From contig NZ_CP127162.1 of assembly GCF_030263935.1 (NCBI RefSeq), positions 758,001-822,000 on the forward strand: a stretch of DNA of 64,000 bases, written 5' to 3'. Shown here one piece after another: positions 25,931 to 35,229 of the stretch. The notes under the pieces are model-generated. The model had not been told where the DNA came from. It saw only the letters and a program-made list of their open reading frames with translations, and did not search any database. The stretch's first letter is position 1. Each line of letters begins with the position of its first letter. The position numbers and the translations under genes are program-made. This DNA is from Paenibacillus polygoni. GTDB taxonomy: Bacteria; Bacillota; Bacilli; Paenibacillales; Paenibacillaceae.

Positions 25931-26932
25931 CTGGAACGGATGTGCAATCAATTAGACAAGCAAATTTACTTTATAAGTGAAGGCTGGTCAGGGGCGACAA
26001 AAGAAAGGTTTTTTCATGAGTATTTATCGGCCAGGCAATCCATGGGTGTGACGATGGAGAAAATTTCGTCGATTGCCCAGCAGCTGAACTTTATAGCCAG
26101 GAGTTTTGCTGAGGCGGATGGAGAAGGAGGATCGGCGATCGTTATGCCTAGCTTACCCCCAAAAGTGGAGGCAAAGCTAGAAAGTGCTGTTGACTATATA
26201 TTTTCTGGTTTTAGGGGAGTAGGAGCTACAATAGAAGGACTCTTTAATAATGTAGTAGGTACGGGAAAGAGTTTATGGGAGAACCCCTTTGGAACAGCAT
26301 ATGATATAGGATATGCATTTACAGTTGGGAGAGTAGTCGATGTTTGTATAGGTGCACGCTTCGCATGGGATTACGCCTGGGGGAGTGGAACCGCAAGAGC
26401 TGATGCAGAACAGTTTGTAGAACAAATGAAGCAAGATATAGAAGAAAAAGGTACAGGGTATTATGCTGGCTATGTAGCAAGTCAAGCTGCTGCTTATTTA
26501 ACGATAGGGAAGCTGTTGAAGGGCAAGAATAGTGAAATAGGCGGTTCGGGTGGAAAAGGTAAGACCAAAGACTCTAGTGAGGCAAGAAATACTGAATTAT
26601 CGGATGTTGAAATAAAATATCCATTAAGTACAACGAATAAAAAGCATATTAACAAACATAATATTGAGTCTATTGCGCAACAATCAAAATATCTATCTGA
26701 TGACCAATTGGCAGATAAATTAGAATCTAGTTTTTTCAATCCTAAATGGAGTAAAGAGGAGATAAATAAATATGCTGAAATAGCTTATAACCATCTAAAA
26801 AGTCAAGGAAAAACAGGTCATCTGACTTATGAAATAGAAGGAGAAATAATAGAAGTTTTTATTCATCCCGATGGTCAATTTGGTACAGTGTATGGAAGAC
26901 ATAAATTCACAGTAGGGGATATAAAAAAATGA
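25859..26932 (+). CDS. WXG100-type polymorphic toxin with EndoU-like C-terminal domain
   Basis: 357 residues. Residues 1-85 are a helical WXG100-like secretion domain with SEGWSGATKERF in place of WxG, as carried by type VII substrates. A Gly/Ala-rich hydrophobic middle (about 100-220) is followed by a Gly/Ser/Lys linker (GGSGGKGKTKDSSEARN). The C-terminal 130 residues have KKHINKHN, SSFFNPKWSKEEINKYAEIA and IEVFIHPDGQFGTVYGRHKF. This order of His, FF..W..E and a final strand resembles bacterial EndoU-type ribonucleases (BECR fold). The candidate immunity gene follows 20 bases later. No ESX secretion genes are in the window. Confidence 0.75.
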   Translation: MVKIMVSPDQLMEVARHFLSQRQELERMCNQLDKQIYFISEGWSGATKERFFHEYLSARQSMGVTMEKISSIAQQLNFIARSFAEADGEGGSAIVMPSLPPKVEAKLESAVDYIFSGFRGVGATIEGLFNNVVGTGKSLWENPFGTAYDIGYAFTVGRVVDVCIGARFAWDYAWGSGTARADAEQFVEQMKQDIEEKGTGYYAGYVASQAAAYLTIGKLLKGKNSEIGGSGGKGKTKDSSEARNTELSDVEIKYPLSTTNKKHINKHNIESIAQQSKYLSDDQLADKLESSFFNPKWSKEEINKYAEIAYNHLKSQGKTGHLTYEIEGEIIEVFIHPDGQFGTVYGRHKFTVGDIKK

Positions 26933-26952
26933 CTCGATAGGGTGGAGAATAG

Positions 26953-27459
26953 ATGTTCAAAATCAGTTATAAGTTATTTGAAAGTGAGGATGTAGAGGGA
27001 AACGAATTAAACGGGACAGAGGGATATTTTCAGTTTGAAATTGATAATGAAACTTACGGTATTTTTATAACTGAAGAGATTGATAATTTTACAGTTTCAG
27101 TTTATTGGTGGTTGTACTATTTTTTAGAAGCCGTAAGACTTCTGAAAACAGAGAGATATGTTTTAATAAGTGATATCGAAAAATCTAATATTTGGATTGA
27201 ACTAAAAATGGAAAAAAATATAGTGGAGATAAGTAAGGTATCTGCTGATAAACCTGAAGGAAGTGGAGCAATAGAAACGAAAAAAGTGCCGAATTTAACA
27301 TATCCGTATTGGAAAGAAAAAAGAGTTATTTATGAGGACTTGAAAAAAGAAGTAATAGATAAAACTAAGCTATATGTGGAAGAGTTAAGAGTATTAAATA
27401 ATGAAAGTAATAAAGAAATTTTGAAAATGGAAAAATTAATTCTAGAGATTGAAAAATAA
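26953..27459 (+). CDS. Candidate immunity protein for the preceding toxin
   Basis: 168 residues, acidic, lysine-rich tail, no membrane segment or signal. The first half (GYFQFEIDNETYGIFITEEI) reads as beta strands, the second as a coiled, charged helix (KLYVEELRVLNNESNKEILK). Position, 20 bases after the toxin with GGGTGGAGAATAG upstream, is the usual one for an immunity gene. I do not recognise the family. AT-rich codon use, more so than neighbours, fits a horizontally moving cassette. Confidence 0.65.
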   Translation: MFKISYKLFESEDVEGNELNGTEGYFQFEIDNETYGIFITEEIDNFTVSVYWWLYYFLEAVRLLKTERYVLISDIEKSNIWIELKMEKNIVEISKVSADKPEGSGAIETKKVPNLTYPYWKEKRVIYEDLKKEVIDKTKLYVEELRVLNNESNKEILKMEKLILEIEK

Positions 27460-27526
27460 AGAGGGAATTTATATAGAATGACCGAAAGGTAGCGAGACCG
27501 ATGAGAGTCTAGCCTAAGACTACATG

Positions 27527-27568
27527 AAAAAAACTCTTTCCAAAGCAAATAACGTGGAAAGAGTTTTT
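27527..27568. terminator. Bidirectional terminator between toxin cassette and chemoreceptor
   Basis: AAAAACTCTTTCCA, a 12-base loop, TGGAAAGAGTTTTT. A-run and T-run on either side serve both strands. Confidence 0.9.
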
Positions 27569-27585
27569 CTTATTCATCAACACAC

Positions 27586-29031
27586 TTATCCCTGCAAAAC
27601 CTTATTCAAACTTTGTGTCGTTTCATTGAGCTTTACAATACTCTCCACCATATTAGTAACTCGTTCCTGCTGCAATTCAGCGCTGGCAAGTACTTCTTCT
27701 ACAGAAGCAGCAGATTGCTCCGTCACAGAGGATACTGAATTTAGTTCGTCATTAATTCGAGCAGAAGCCTCTTGCAGCTGACTATTGAGGTTCTGCAGGT
27801 GAACAGCTTGCTCCATCACTTCGGTAGTGTTGAGGTCAATATTCGTGAAGAGTGCTTCAATAATATCAGTAGAAGTCGTTCCTGCCATCGATGCTTCTTT
27901 GCCTTCGGAAATACGTAGGGCGGCACTGCTTACATCTTTCTGAATGGAGGACAAAATTTCGGCAATATCGGCTGATGACTGCTGGGTAGACTGGGATAAC
28001 TTACGAATTTCAGCAGCAACAACGGCAAAGCCTTGTCCATGTTCACCTGCACGTGCGGCTTCAATGGATGCGTTTAGAGAGAGCAGGTTTGTCTGTGTGC
28101 TGATCTCCTGAATAGCGGTGAGAATCCCGCCAATTTTCTTATTTTCATTATTTACTTTTTCAATCATGTGTGTTGTATCTTCGACGATTTCAGACACGAG
28201 GTGAATCAGAGAACTGAGCTCAGCAACTTGAATCTTTCCATCCTTCGTTAACTCCGCGGCTTTACGAGCCCGGTCGCTCGTTGTGTTTGAAGCATCAGAT
28301 GTTCTTTGCACGGATTCATTTAACTCATGCATTGCGGAACTAATGTCAGATACACTGCCGGCTTGCGATTCCATTCCCGTTGATATTTCTTGAAAAGCAA
28401 GCAGCACCTCATTATTAATCTTTCCTGCCATATTTGCATTTTCGTTAAGTTCTGCTCCCGACGTCGTAATTACATTAGATACTTGCCGTACTTCGGTCAT
28501 GAGTAGTTCCATCTTTTGTCGTGCCTGCTCCGATTCTTGCATGCTTGATTTTATATTTTTCAACATTCGTTTTCCAATGGTGCTTTGACCGAGCATAGTT
28601 AGCCAAGTGACCCAGTAATAAGCATTGGAGCCGATCGTATCTTCACCCACATAGATAGCGTAGCAGAAATAGTTAAGCACGATGAGTCCAATGATTCCAT
28701 TGAGCAGCAGCGGTTTCATATCCATATAAAGAGAGGTAAGAGCCAGTCCTAGAAACATAATGACATAATCTGAAGGTGATTTACTTGCATACATAAAGGT
28801 AAAACAAATCACATTAAATCCAACAGCCACAAAATACATCGTTTGTTTCACATACCACTTCTTGAGATAGAAGAGAGTGCATATTGCTGCTACGGGAATG
28901 GCTGTGCACAGGATCGCGAGAATGATATCCAAACTTCGGTAACTTGCGGCGAGCCCAAGAGCAGTGCAAATCCATAACAACCTAACCATAAGTCCATTTC
29001 TTTTATGCAATTCACTTAATTCTTGCGTCAT
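27586..29031 (-). CDS. Methyl-accepting chemotaxis protein with multi-pass membrane N-terminus
   Basis: 481 residues from ATG 29031 (GGGAGGAAAAAGAA upstream); an in-frame start at 29076 lacks support. Residues 15-165 hold about six membrane segments with almost no outside loop, unlike classical receptors with a Cache domain. The cytoplasmic signalling part has the conserved hairpin tip ([20 protein letters not shown], then [18 protein letters not shown]) and the [13 protein letters not shown] end. It probably senses a membrane or intracellular cue and couples to CheA/CheW, none of which are encoded here. Confidence 0.92.
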   Translation of the reverse strand: MTQELSELHKRNGLMVRLLWICTALGLAASYRSLDIILAILCTAIPVAAICTLFYLKKWYVKQTMYFVAVGFNVICFTFMYASKSPSDYVIMFLGLALTSLYMDMKPLLLNGIIGLIVLNYFCYAIYVGEDTIGSNAYYWVTWLTMLGQSTIGKRMLKNIKSSMQESEQARQKMELLMTEVRQVSNVITTSGAELNENANMAGKINNEVLLAFQEISTGMESQAGSVSDISSAMHELNESVQRTSDASNTTSDRARKAAELTKDGKIQVAELSSLIHLVSEIVEDTTHMIEKVNNENKKIGGILTAIQEISTQTNLLSLNASIEAARAGEHGQGFAVVAAEIRKLSQSTQQSSADIAEILSSIQKDVSSAALRISEGKEASMAGTTSTDIIEALFTNIDLNTTEVMEQAVHLQNLNSQLQEASARINDELNSVSSVTEQSAASVEEVLASAELQQERVTNMVESIVKLNETTQSLNKVLQG

Positions 29032-29283
29032 TTCTTTTTCCTCCCGCGTTAGGTGATGATTTATATTAGGGACCACTTGTTATAGAAATGTTCCTGCAAC
29101 GTTTACGCGTTAGTTTCGCTCTTGTGAAAGGTTCGCCATATTCGTAGGTAAAACGAACTCTATAATAAAGGCCTATGTTACTATATCGTCTAATTCACCC
29201 TCACATCTTAGTGTAAAAATTTAACTCTGCAATGAGATTTTATATAGAGGAATGAGTAATTAAAATCCTTCTATGTATTTATG

Positions 29284-29324
29284 CAAAAAAACACCTAGCC
29301 CTTTCATTTAAAAGGGTTAGGTGT
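29284..29324 (-). terminator. Terminator of the DUF4097 lipoprotein gene
   Basis: ACACCTAGCCCTTT, loop CATTT, AAAAGGGTTAGGTGT; the A-run at 29284-29290 is the T-run on the minus strand. The remaining part of the 29032-29341 gap shows no gene. Confidence 0.88.
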
Positions 29325-29341
29325 ATAACGAATTATATATT

Positions 29342-30160
29342 TTACTGATATACTCGGACAATTCCTGCTCCTGTTACGAGTCTTGCCTCATTAGCTCCGC
29401 TGCCGATGGTATGGTCTGGTTCAGATGACGCTGTTTGTTCGATCACTTCTCCAAGCAATTCAAGTTTGCCTGAGCCTGTTCCGGCAAGGAAGGTAAATGC
29501 TTCTGGGGTATCTGTTTGAAAGAAGATATCGCCTGCACCCGATTCGGCATTCAGCTGACTTGTACTCACTTGTTTCATATCAAGGTTACCTGCATCCGTT
29601 TTGATCTCCATCGTTTTGGTGTTTAACCGTTCCACTGTAATATTACCGCTTTGTGTAATGAGTGAAATATGTTCATATGCTTTTTCAGGGATAATAAGCG
29701 TGAGATTAAGTTTTACATGATTCGGATTCGCACCTGTATGATTGGAATTGGCATCGATGTCACCCGGTACTCGTACCTCTGCAATCAGCGTTTGGCTGTT
29801 CGTTGACAGAACTAGTTCGGGGGCAGTCTCTGCATTTATCTCTTCATTATTTAGTGTAGCTGTAATGTGGTCCGTATTTTGCTCCATTTTGATGAAAATA
29901 TTACCTATGTAGTGCTGACTTACTTCAATTGAATGAATATCTGCTGCATTTAATTCTTTGGTATACGTACTTCGTCCAGCAGATGAAGTGGTAGGAGGAT
30001 TCACTGCGTTATCCTGATTCGAATCTTGGCTTGGATGAACAGCGGTATCATTTTGAACGGAAGAGTCGTTCTGAACAGGAGAATCGTCATTAGTATTCTC
30101 TTTATCGCAGGCACTTAGGAGCAGCATTGTGGCGAATAGGGCAAAAAATAACTTCTTCAT
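29342..30160 (-). CDS. DUF4097-type lipoprotein
   Basis: 272 residues. Lipoprotein signal with LLLSACDK (Cys18), then a low-complexity Asn/Asp/Ser-rich linker (to about residue 62) and a right-handed beta-repeat domain typical of DUF4097: NAADIHSIEVSQHYIGNIFI, THSGNI-like turns such as ITQSGNITVERLNTKTMEIK and TDAGNLDMKQVSTSQLNAES. Anchored outside the membrane; function unknown. Single gene; a 10-bp direct repeat 50 bp upstream may be its operator. Confidence 0.82.
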   Translation of the reverse strand: MKKLFFALFATMLLLSACDKENTNDDSPVQNDSSVQNDTAVHPSQDSNQDNAVNPPTTSSAGRSTYTKELNAADIHSIEVSQHYIGNIFIKMEQNTDHITATLNNEEINAETAPELVLSTNSQTLIAEVRVPGDIDANSNHTGANPNHVKLNLTLIIPEKAYEHISLITQSGNITVERLNTKTMEIKTDAGNLDMKQVSTSQLNAESGAGDIFFQTDTPEAFTFLAGTGSGKLELLGEVIEQTASSEPDHTIGSGANEARLVTGAGIVRVYQ

Positions 30161-30209
30161 GTCACTTCACTCGTTTCGTATGTAATTAGTTGGGGCTCAT
30201 TGTTTACAT

Positions 30210-30229
30210 CTATCAATGTCTATCAATGT
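30210..30229. repeat. 10-bp direct repeat upstream of DUF4097 gene
   Basis: CTATCAATGT occurs twice with no gap. Two identical half-sites one helical turn apart fit a regulator binding site for the minus-strand gene. Otherwise the 30161-30467 gap holds only AT-rich promoter-like sequence near 30410-30440. Confidence 0.4.
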
Positions 30230-30467
30230 ATACCCATAAACGACAGATTTGATTGGCTGTACCTACAGAGGAAACTTGGAGAATTAGCGGATAACGCAGA
30301 TACCCCAATTTCTTCTAAACAAGGAATCATAGGAAGAAAATAAGATAGTGATAAAGATAGCGACCCGTTTTGCAAGGGTGTTTTTTTGAGGGTTTAAATT
30401 CCAAACCAACAATATAAATGTATAATAATGGAATATAGATTGTGGATCAGGAAAGGAGAGGGATCGT

Positions 30468-30851
30468 ATGGAACAGCAGAATGAAGAGAAGCCTGAGCAG
30501 CCTGGCGAAACCATACCGAAAAAGGTTGAACCGCTTACGGTCAGTGAACTATTCACCTTGGGGCGAAAACCAGCAGAGGATTTGGTATATCTCTTATTTT
30601 GGACTGGAATGATTGGGGTTTTATACAATGCTTTTGTATTCGGAAAATATATCTCATTGACCTTCACCCTCATGAATACATTTTCAAGTGATTTTTATGA
30701 AACTACGACTACAGGGGGAGATCATGTTCTTCTAGGTTTTGTTGCAGGTGCAATTGGTTTTGGTGTTCTGTTCGTTCTATGGAAAGTATGTTGTGAGCTG
30801 TTGCTCCTTATATTCAAGTCTCTTCAGAAATATGTAGGATCGAATGATTGA
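30468..30851 (+). CDS. Two-helix membrane protein of unknown family
   Basis: 127 residues. A hydrophilic N-terminus (NEEKPEQPGETIPKK) is followed by two membrane helices (about 45-65 and 88-112) joined by a Thr/Gly loop (ETTTTGGDH). ATG after GGAAAGGAGAGGGATCGT. It overlaps the start of the next lipoprotein gene by four bases, so the two are probably made together. Family not recognised. Confidence 0.65.
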   Translation: MEQQNEEKPEQPGETIPKKVEPLTVSELFTLGRKPAEDLVYLLFWTGMIGVLYNAFVFGKYISLTFTLMNTFSSDFYETTTTGGDHVLLGFVAGAIGFGVLFVLWKVCCELLLLIFKSLQKYVGSND

Positions 30852-31336
30852 AAATGAGAGGTCTCACATTACTAATCATTTTGGTATTTATGACGACGGC
30901 ATGCAGTAATCACACATTACCAAAGGTAGACTCCCCAGCTGGTGAATTTCTAATAGAACAAGGTTATGAAATCATTCAGCAAGAAGACATAGTGTATGAA
31001 CATAGGCTTGAAAAAAAAGACCTGACGCAGCTGCCGCATCAAATGTATTGGAGTGTTCAATCTGTCGATGCCGCTTCGTATATCGGGAAAATAATTTATA
31101 CTTCTAAATTCTATGTTAAGAATCATCCGTTAAATCAAGCTCCTTCTAACCTTAAGGGCCAAACAATCGTATATGTAATGCAGACGGAGAATGAGGTAAT
31201 TGGCGGGTACAGTTTACCTGACCTTGATGATCCTACAGATGGCTCGGTGTATTCACTAGATGGACGGACACTGGAGGAGTTCTCGGGGATGGACTTTGGA
31301 ACATGGAAACAACAGTGGGACAGCAAGTACAAGTAA
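30848..31336 (+). CDS. Small lipoprotein of unknown function
   Basis: 162 residues from TTG 30848 (AGGATCG upstream, overlapping the previous stop); ATG 30854 is the alternative. Lipoprotein signal RGLTLLIILVFMTTACSN, then a globular domain (SPAGEFLIEQGYEIIQQEDI; VYVMQTENEVIGGYSLPD). The layout of a short lipoprotein with an EQGY element resembles DUF4830-like proteins, but this is weak. Anchored on the outer face of the membrane, probably with the two-helix protein upstream. Confidence 0.65.
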   Translation: MKMRGLTLLIILVFMTTACSNHTLPKVDSPAGEFLIEQGYEIIQQEDIVYEHRLEKKDLTQLPHQMYWSVQSVDAASYIGKIIYTSKFYVKNHPLNQAPSNLKGQTIVYVMQTENEVIGGYSLPDLDDPTDGSVYSLDGRTLEEFSGMDFGTWKQQWDSKYK

Positions 31337-31386
31337 TTACTTACTATATAAATACGCTCTGCGTAGATGTAAAGGATGGCCTACCT

Positions 31387-31863
31387 ATGAACCATTTAAA
31401 ATTTATACCAATGAGTCAAAAGCACGCAAAAACCATCGCCACATGGACATACCCTGAACCTTATTCACTGTACAACATGGATGACGATGAAGAGACTATA
31501 GAGGAACTAACGGGGGGCAATTACTACGCCGCACTTGATGAAGAAGAGCAACTTATCGGGTTTATTTGTATAGGAGAAGCGGCAAGGGTTCCGGGAGGAT
31601 ATGCAGCCAGAATTTATAATAATGAACAGCAAATCGATATAGGTTTAGGGATGAGACCTGATCTGACGGGAAACGGGCAGGGTGGATTGTTTTTAAAAGA
31701 GAGTATTTCATTCATCCGTAATCTCTCGAATTATTCGTCATTACAGCTCGTTGTTGCCACATTCAATGAACGGGCTATGAAAGTATATGAGCGAGCTGGA
31801 TTTCATAAGGGACAAACCTTTCTTAGCAGAGATAGAGAATTTTTAGTCATGAATCAAATATAA
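31387..31863 (+). CDS. GNAT-family N-acetyltransferase
   Basis: About 158 residues from ATG 31387 (AAAGGATGG upstream); the longer frame from 31303 overlaps the lipoprotein gene. MNHLKFIPMSQKHAKTIATW, then the acetyl-CoA loop in a variant form (MRPDLTGNGQGGLFLKESIS) and the terminal VATFNERAMKVYERAGF strand-helix pair typical of GNAT. The substrate is unknown. Confidence 0.85.
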   Translation: MNHLKFIPMSQKHAKTIATWTYPEPYSLYNMDDDEETIEELTGGNYYAALDEEEQLIGFICIGEAARVPGGYAARIYNNEQQIDIGLGMRPDLTGNGQGGLFLKESISFIRNLSNYSSLQLVVATFNERAMKVYERAGFHKGQTFLSRDREFLVMNQI

Positions 31864-31872
31864 TTATCAAAA

Positions 31873-31916
31873 AACTGCACCTCTATGTTAGAAGCGTCTA
31901 ACATAGAGGTGCAGTT
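31873..31916. terminator. Perfect 20-bp-stem bidirectional terminator
   Basis: AACTGCACCTCTATGTTAGA, loop AGCG, then its exact complement. It lies between convergent GNAT genes; the A-run on the left gives a T-run for the minus strand. Confidence 0.85.
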
Positions 31917-32004
31917 CAGCCCATTAACGACTCTTTTTACTTAGATACCGCTTTAGCATATCGATAACATGGACTATTTATGGTCTGTTTAGCGGGGGAA
32001 ATCT

Positions 32005-32589
32005 TTAAAATTCTTTCCCTCGTATTTTTGAGAAAAGCATGGTGTCCGACAACTTCCCATAGACATCCAGACTGTCTCCGCGTAAAATTCCTTCAAGGAC
32101 AAACCCGTTCCGCTCGGCTACCTTCGCGCTTTTCACATTTCTTGCGTCACAGCGAATTTCGATCCGGTTAGCCGCGAGTTCACGAATTGCGTAGTTGGTT
32201 ATGGCTTCTACAGATTCACTCATATAGCCTTGACCTGCATAGGAGCTTCTAAGCCAGTAACCAATTTCAAATTTGCGAACATCCCAGTCAATCCGGTGCA
32301 GTCCGCTGCTTCCGACCAATTGTCCATTTTCTTTGGAGAACAGCATGAGTCGTAAATCGGATCGCTTCAGAAATTTCAGATGTGCCTGCCTGATATTAAT
32401 TTCCGAGTTCTCGGGGGTAAGCGAGTCATTCGCAAAAGGCATCCATGGACGCAGTTCTTCCATGCTCTCCTGAACCGCTTCATAGGAGGCAGCGCCATCC
32501 CCATATTTAGGTGCACGGATGATCAGCCTTTTACTTTCAAAGGATTCTGGAATCGTGAGCATGATCTTTTCTGTAGTTTCATGGGTCAT
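32005..32589 (-). CDS. RimJ/RimL-like GNAT acetyltransferase
   Basis: 194 residues. ESKRLIIRAPKYGDGAASYE at the start, FEIGYWLRSSYAGQGYMSES as the acetyl-CoA loop, and DARNVKSAKVAERNGFVLEG with RGDSLDVYGKLSDTMLFSKI near the end follow the ribosomal-protein-type acetyltransferase pattern. GGAGG lies 8 bases before ATG 32589. The substrate could be a ribosomal protein, an antibiotic or a small amine. Confidence 0.9.
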   Translation of the reverse strand: MTHETTEKIMLTIPESFESKRLIIRAPKYGDGAASYEAVQESMEELRPWMPFANDSLTPENSEINIRQAHLKFLKRSDLRLMLFSKENGQLVGSSGLHRIDWDVRKFEIGYWLRSSYAGQGYMSESVEAITNYAIRELAANRIEIRCDARNVKSAKVAERNGFVLEGILRGDSLDVYGKLSDTMLFSKIRGKEF

Positions 32590-32677
32590 ATTGCTAGCCT
32601 CCAGTGGAAAAATTTCTCATAAACATAACATGGAATGTATTTTACTGGCAATTAAATTATTTAGGAGAGTTGATAAG

Positions 32678-33196
32678 TTGTATAAGTACGCAATTACAAA
32701 ATATAATCCTCATTTCCGCGATGAAGAGGGAAGATATCTAAAGGAAGATTGGATTGCTATTAGTGACATAGGTAAGTTGTTTGATGGTGAGATGCTGACA
32801 GCTGACCATTATATGAAAATAGAAGACAGTTATATTCAAGCCATACAGATGGTTATGGAATATATGAAAATACCATTTTTGATGGTTAATCAAGTCGCGA
32901 GAAGTTTTTCTTACGATACTTTTATGGAAATGAATGAACAATATCGTGAACTCTATTCTAAGGAATTACTAGAAACTTATACTCATATAAAAGACTTAGA
33001 TGAGCTTGATAAAGAGCAGGTGGGTTCTTTTTGCAGATTAGTTTTGCGTGAAGATATGTGGGCTAAAGTATATTATCCTAGAAGAATGAAGGTCTTTATC
33101 GCATATGACTATCTGATGGGAATTCATACCTCAAAGTCGATTGAGACTATAATTCCGTTAATCGAGCAACTGGGATTGTTTGTTGAAGAACACTAA
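32678..33196 (+). CDS. Conserved-looking soluble protein of unknown function
   Basis: 172 residues from TTG 32678 (GGAGAGTTGATAAG upstream); the longer frame from 32519 overlaps the GNAT gene on the other strand. It opens YKYAITKYNPHFRDEEGRYL, then KEDWIAISDIGKLFDGE and EDSYIQAIQMVMEYM. Mostly helical, no membrane segment. I have no family name for it; it might be an immunity-type protein, since its DWxxISDIG start recurs in Firmicute accessory loci as far as I remember. Confidence 0.6.
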   Translation: MYKYAITKYNPHFRDEEGRYLKEDWIAISDIGKLFDGEMLTADHYMKIEDSYIQAIQMVMEYMKIPFLMVNQVARSFSYDTFMEMNEQYRELYSKELLETYTHIKDLDELDKEQVGSFCRLVLREDMWAKVYYPRRMKVFIAYDYLMGIHTSKSIETIIPLIEQLGLFVEEH

Positions 33197-33289
33197 CCCT
33201 TCTAATAACTTGAGGGCAGCAAAATCATGTATCAAATAAAATGATTTCTTTCGTTAGATTCACCCGATGTTATACATAACCAAAGCAAA

Positions 33290-33331
33290 GTAACCCACTC
33301 GCTAGTTTTCACTGGAGTAGGTTACTTTTTT
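33290..33331. terminator. Terminator between convergent genes
   Basis: GTAACCCACTC, long loop, GAGTAGGTTAC, T7. Confidence 0.8.
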
Positions 33332-33381
33332 TGATTACAATGCTAATTCAAATGCATCAAAGGCACTTTGTGCAGATCTAC

Positions 33382-34353
33382 CTAAATACGATACGTCGCA
33401 AAAGGTTTAGCATGAATAAACGGTTCACTGATCTGATCCAGCTCAGCACCGAGATCTGAATTCATATCAATCTCAAGGCTTTTGATATTATCGTCTAGCT
33501 GCTCTGTCTTTGTCGCACCCACAATAACGGTAGAGACCGCTGGACGGTTCATAAGCCAAGCAACAGATAAAGCACTCGGGGAGTAACCATGGGAAGCGGC
33601 AAGATCACTTACCTTACGTCCAAGCTCCAAATTATGCTCTTCTAGGAAACGGTTAAAGTTCGGATCCGTCTCGGCACGGGAACCAGATGGAGCGCTGTTT
33701 TTGTTCGTATACTTCCCTGTCAGAATTCCCCCTGCAAGCGGGAAGTAAGGGATGATTCCAACACCTTGGTTAAGACACATCGGAACGAGTTCAAGTTCGG
33801 GTGTACGATCCGCTAGAGAGTAACTGGTCTGAGTAGATACATAGCGCACGAAATTCCGCATCTCGCTAATACCGAGTGCCTTCATAATCTCCCAAGCAGC
33901 ATAGTTAGAAGCGCCGATGTAGCGTACTTTACCGGAACGTACCATGTCGTCGAGTGCCCGAAGGGTTTCTTCTAGAGGTGTGTTAGGATCAAAGGTATGA
34001 ATCTGATAGAGATCCACATAATCGGTTTGGAGTCGTCTCAGGCTGTTCTCCAGCTCAAGCTGTAGATGATAGCGGGAAGATCCACGCCCGTTAGGCTTAT
34101 CGTCTTTGACAAGACCTGCTTTTGTAGCGAGTACGACTTGATCTCGCTTCCCTTGCAGGGCTTGTCCAATGATTCGTTCTGATTCGGTTCCTGCATAAAT
34201 ATTGGCTGTATCAATAAAGTTGATACCATGATCGATGGCGTGATGGAGAATACGGGCAGAGGTTTGCTCATCCGCTCTCTTACCAAAAGAATTCGTGCCA
34301 AGCCCAAGCTGTGAGACTTGAAGTCCACTTTGACCTAGATAGTTATATTTCAT
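33382..34353 (-). CDS. Aldo/keto reductase (voltage-channel-beta-like)
   Basis: 324 residues from ATG 34353 (AAGGGG upstream); the frame extends further up to 34443 without support. Family text: MKYNYLGQSGLQVSQLGLGT, the catalytic Asp/Tyr region INFIDTANIYAGTESERIIG, the Lys in VVLATKAGL, the His in DLYQIHTFDPNTPLEETL and the C-terminal NADPH site STVIVGATKTEQLDDNI. Cytoplasmic, NADPH-dependent reduction of an aldehyde or ketone, substrate not determined. Confidence 0.92.
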   Translation of the reverse strand: MKYNYLGQSGLQVSQLGLGTNSFGKRADEQTSARILHHAIDHGINFIDTANIYAGTESERIIGQALQGKRDQVVLATKAGLVKDDKPNGRGSSRYHLQLELENSLRRLQTDYVDLYQIHTFDPNTPLEETLRALDDMVRSGKVRYIGASNYAAWEIMKALGISEMRNFVRYVSTQTSYSLADRTPELELVPMCLNQGVGIIPYFPLAGGILTGKYTNKNSAPSGSRAETDPNFNRFLEEHNLELGRKVSDLAASHGYSPSALSVAWLMNRPAVSTVIVGATKTEQLDDNIKSLEIDMNSDLGAELDQISEPFIHAKPFATYRI

Positions 34354-34574
34354 TAGAACAATGCCCCTTTCAAGATCTTCGGTAGGATTAGTCAGAAATG
34401 ATCTATAGACATTAAGTATATTATTTCCAGAGAACGAGAGCAAAAGAGATAAGAAGAATAGGGAAATAAACCCTCATTTATAGCAGGAAGAAGCTCTTTA
34501 ATAGAGTCCACTTATGAATTGATTCAGTAGATCATTAATTTTTAGTATAGAATGGAAAAAAGGAGGGTGTATGT

Positions 34575-34766
34575 ATGATAATCGTAATTCCCTTACTTAT
34601 TATATTTTTAACTATGGGCATCAATTTCCTTGTGAAGTCAAAAAAGGATTCTGCAAATAAAGGCTTCTATCAATGGATAGGAATTTCTTTAATTGTAATG
34701 GTCATCTTTTTTGTTCTGCTTTCTTCCTATCAATTCATTGCTCCGGATGATCATATAGGACATTAG
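34575..34766 (+). CDS. Small two-helix membrane protein
   Basis: 63 residues; two hydrophobic stretches (about 2-19 and 36-53) with a charged loop (VKSKKDSANKGFYQW). AAAGGAGGG lies 8 bases before the ATG, so translation is likely. No family recognised. Confidence 0.65.
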   Translation: MIIVIPLLIIFLTMGINFLVKSKKDSANKGFYQWIGISLIVMVIFFVLLSSYQFIAPDDHIGH

Positions 34767-34830
34767 CAGCTACCAGCATCTTTAAGTGGAGTAATCGATG
34801 TTCTGAAATGAAGAAATTCTTACAAAGAAA

Positions 34831-34867
34831 GGTAAGCCCCCGATCATTTATGACTGGGGACTTACCT
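34831..34867. terminator. Terminator between small membrane gene and SnoaL-like gene
   Basis: GGTAAGCCCC, loop, GGGGACTTACC, followed by CTCTTTATTTT. Lies between convergent genes. Confidence 0.7.
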
Positions 34868-34893
34868 CTTTATTTTATATCTAGCTTGATGAA

Positions 34894-35229
34894 TTAACCG
34901 ATAAAACGTACATGTGTGATCAGACCATCTTCAACACGGTAGACAGGAACAGCATACAGCAGATCTGTTCTTCCGCTATGTCCGCTGACTTCTTCATGAT
35001 CGATGACATAAGGACCGTTCACAATCCGAGTCAGAATCTTCGCATGCAGCTCAGGACTTACTTCAAATGTCTTCGTATATCTAGCGCGAATCTCTTCTCT
35101 GTTCGTTTGTTGCACGTTGCCCGCAGCATCTTCAATAACACAATTGGGATGATAAGTACGGAGTAAAGCTTCAATATCACGTGCATTGTAAGCTTCAAGC
35201 TGAGCATCAATAACTTGGGTGATCGACAT
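34894..35229 (-). CDS. SnoaL-like / NTF2-fold protein
   Basis: 111 residues from ATG 35229 (AAAGGAGACTTTCCT upstream). Reads MSITQVIDAQLEAYNARDIE, LLRTYHPNCVIEDAAGNVQQ, REEIRARYTKTFEVSPELHA, and a final strand DGLITHVRFIG. This is the usual pattern of short NTF2-fold proteins such as SnoaL-like cyclases or steroid-isomerase-like enzymes. The function is not determined. Confidence 0.85.
   Translation of the reverse strand: MSITQVIDAQLEAYNARDIEALLRTYHPNCVIEDAAGNVQQTNREEIRARYTKTFEVSPELHAKILTRIVNGPYVIDHEEVSGHSGRTDLLYAVPVYRVEDGLITHVRFIG

Noticed and set aside
32519..32677. Longer N-terminus for the 32678 gene
   Set aside because: The extension runs opposite the start of a well-supported GNAT gene and lacks a ribosome site, whereas GGAGAG stands before 32678.
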